This document shows, in pieces, positions 5,118 through 5,155 of a stretch of 5,155 nucleotides of DNA (positions are counted from its first letter, which is position 1; each line of letters opens with the position of its first letter). The notes beneath the pieces were generated by a model, which saw only the letters and a list, made by a program, of their open reading frames with translations, had not been told where the DNA came from and did no database searches. Origin of the DNA: Oscillospiraceae bacterium. Lineage in GTDB: Bacteria; Bacillota; Clostridia; Oscillospirales; Ruminococcaceae. The position numbers and the translations under genes were made by a program. The stretch spans positions 1 to 5,155 of the forward strand of contig JAFUWP010000450.1 in the NCBI GenBank assembly GCA_017483405.1, in the 5' to 3' direction.

Positions 5118-5155
5118 ATGGCGTTAAAGAATCAGTATTTAGTAGATTTACTGGA
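5118..5155 (+). CDS. N-terminus of an unidentified protein (3' end outside window)
   Basis: Only the first 12 full codons are present (MALKNQYLVDLL). The start is well supported by a consensus promoter, a structured leader of about 64 bases and AGGAGG at ideal spacing, which together suggest a well-expressed gene. There is no signal peptide in what can be seen; the start looks like a soluble protein beginning with a helix. The N-terminus faintly recalls that of hexameric NADP-dependent glutamate dehydrogenases of Firmicutes, but twelve residues are too few to assign a family. Confidence 0.85.
   Translation, partial: MALKNQYLVDLL

Overview
The window reads as chromosomal DNA of a cellulosome-forming, low-to-mid GC Firmicute, most likely a Ruminococcus-type member of the Oscillospiraceae/Ruminococcaceae. 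The main evidence is a secreted family 44 glycoside hydrolase with a C-terminal type I-like dockerin. Strong AGGAGG ribosome binding sites and consensus, extended -10 sigma-A-type promoters agree with this. The genus is inferred from gene content; no sequence comparison was run.

Layout from left to right: (1) the C-terminal third or so of sbcC on the + strand (1-1124), entering from outside the window and ending at a strong intrinsic terminator (1133-1168). (2) A stand-alone tRNA-Thr(GGT) gene on the + strand (1234-1309) with its own consensus promoter (1190-1218) and a long GAAA-loop terminator hairpin (1321-1358). (3) A convergent two-gene unit on the - strand, read from 4737 down to about 1386. 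It holds an XRE-type transcriptional regulator (4687-3827), then after 34 bases a GH44 endoglucanase/xyloglucanase with signal peptide, an unassigned C-terminal domain and a dockerin (3792-1432), and ends in a hairpin at 1386-1418. (4) A 430-base divergent intergenic region (4688-5117) with the - strand operon promoter, a cluster of AATCAA repeats, a 12-bp palindrome, and the promoter and structured leader of a + strand gene whose first 12 codons close the window (5118-5155).

How the parts work together: SbcC is the ATPase of the SbcCD DNA end-processing nuclease and the tRNA gene is housekeeping; neither is linked to the rest by function. The XRE regulator and GH44 enzyme look like one transcription unit, which suggests, but does not prove, that the regulator controls its own expression and that of the cellulosomal enzyme behind it. 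The enzyme should be exported and docked through its dockerin onto a cohesin-bearing scaffoldin, where it would cut beta-1,4-glucan or xyloglucan backbones.

I do not see a clearly new biological system here. The points most worth following are the regulator-enzyme pairing with its repeated upstream motif, the unassigned domain of the GH44 protein, the terminator-like hairpin at the very 5' end of the last gene's message, and a seven-G tract that forms the regulator's ribosome binding site.
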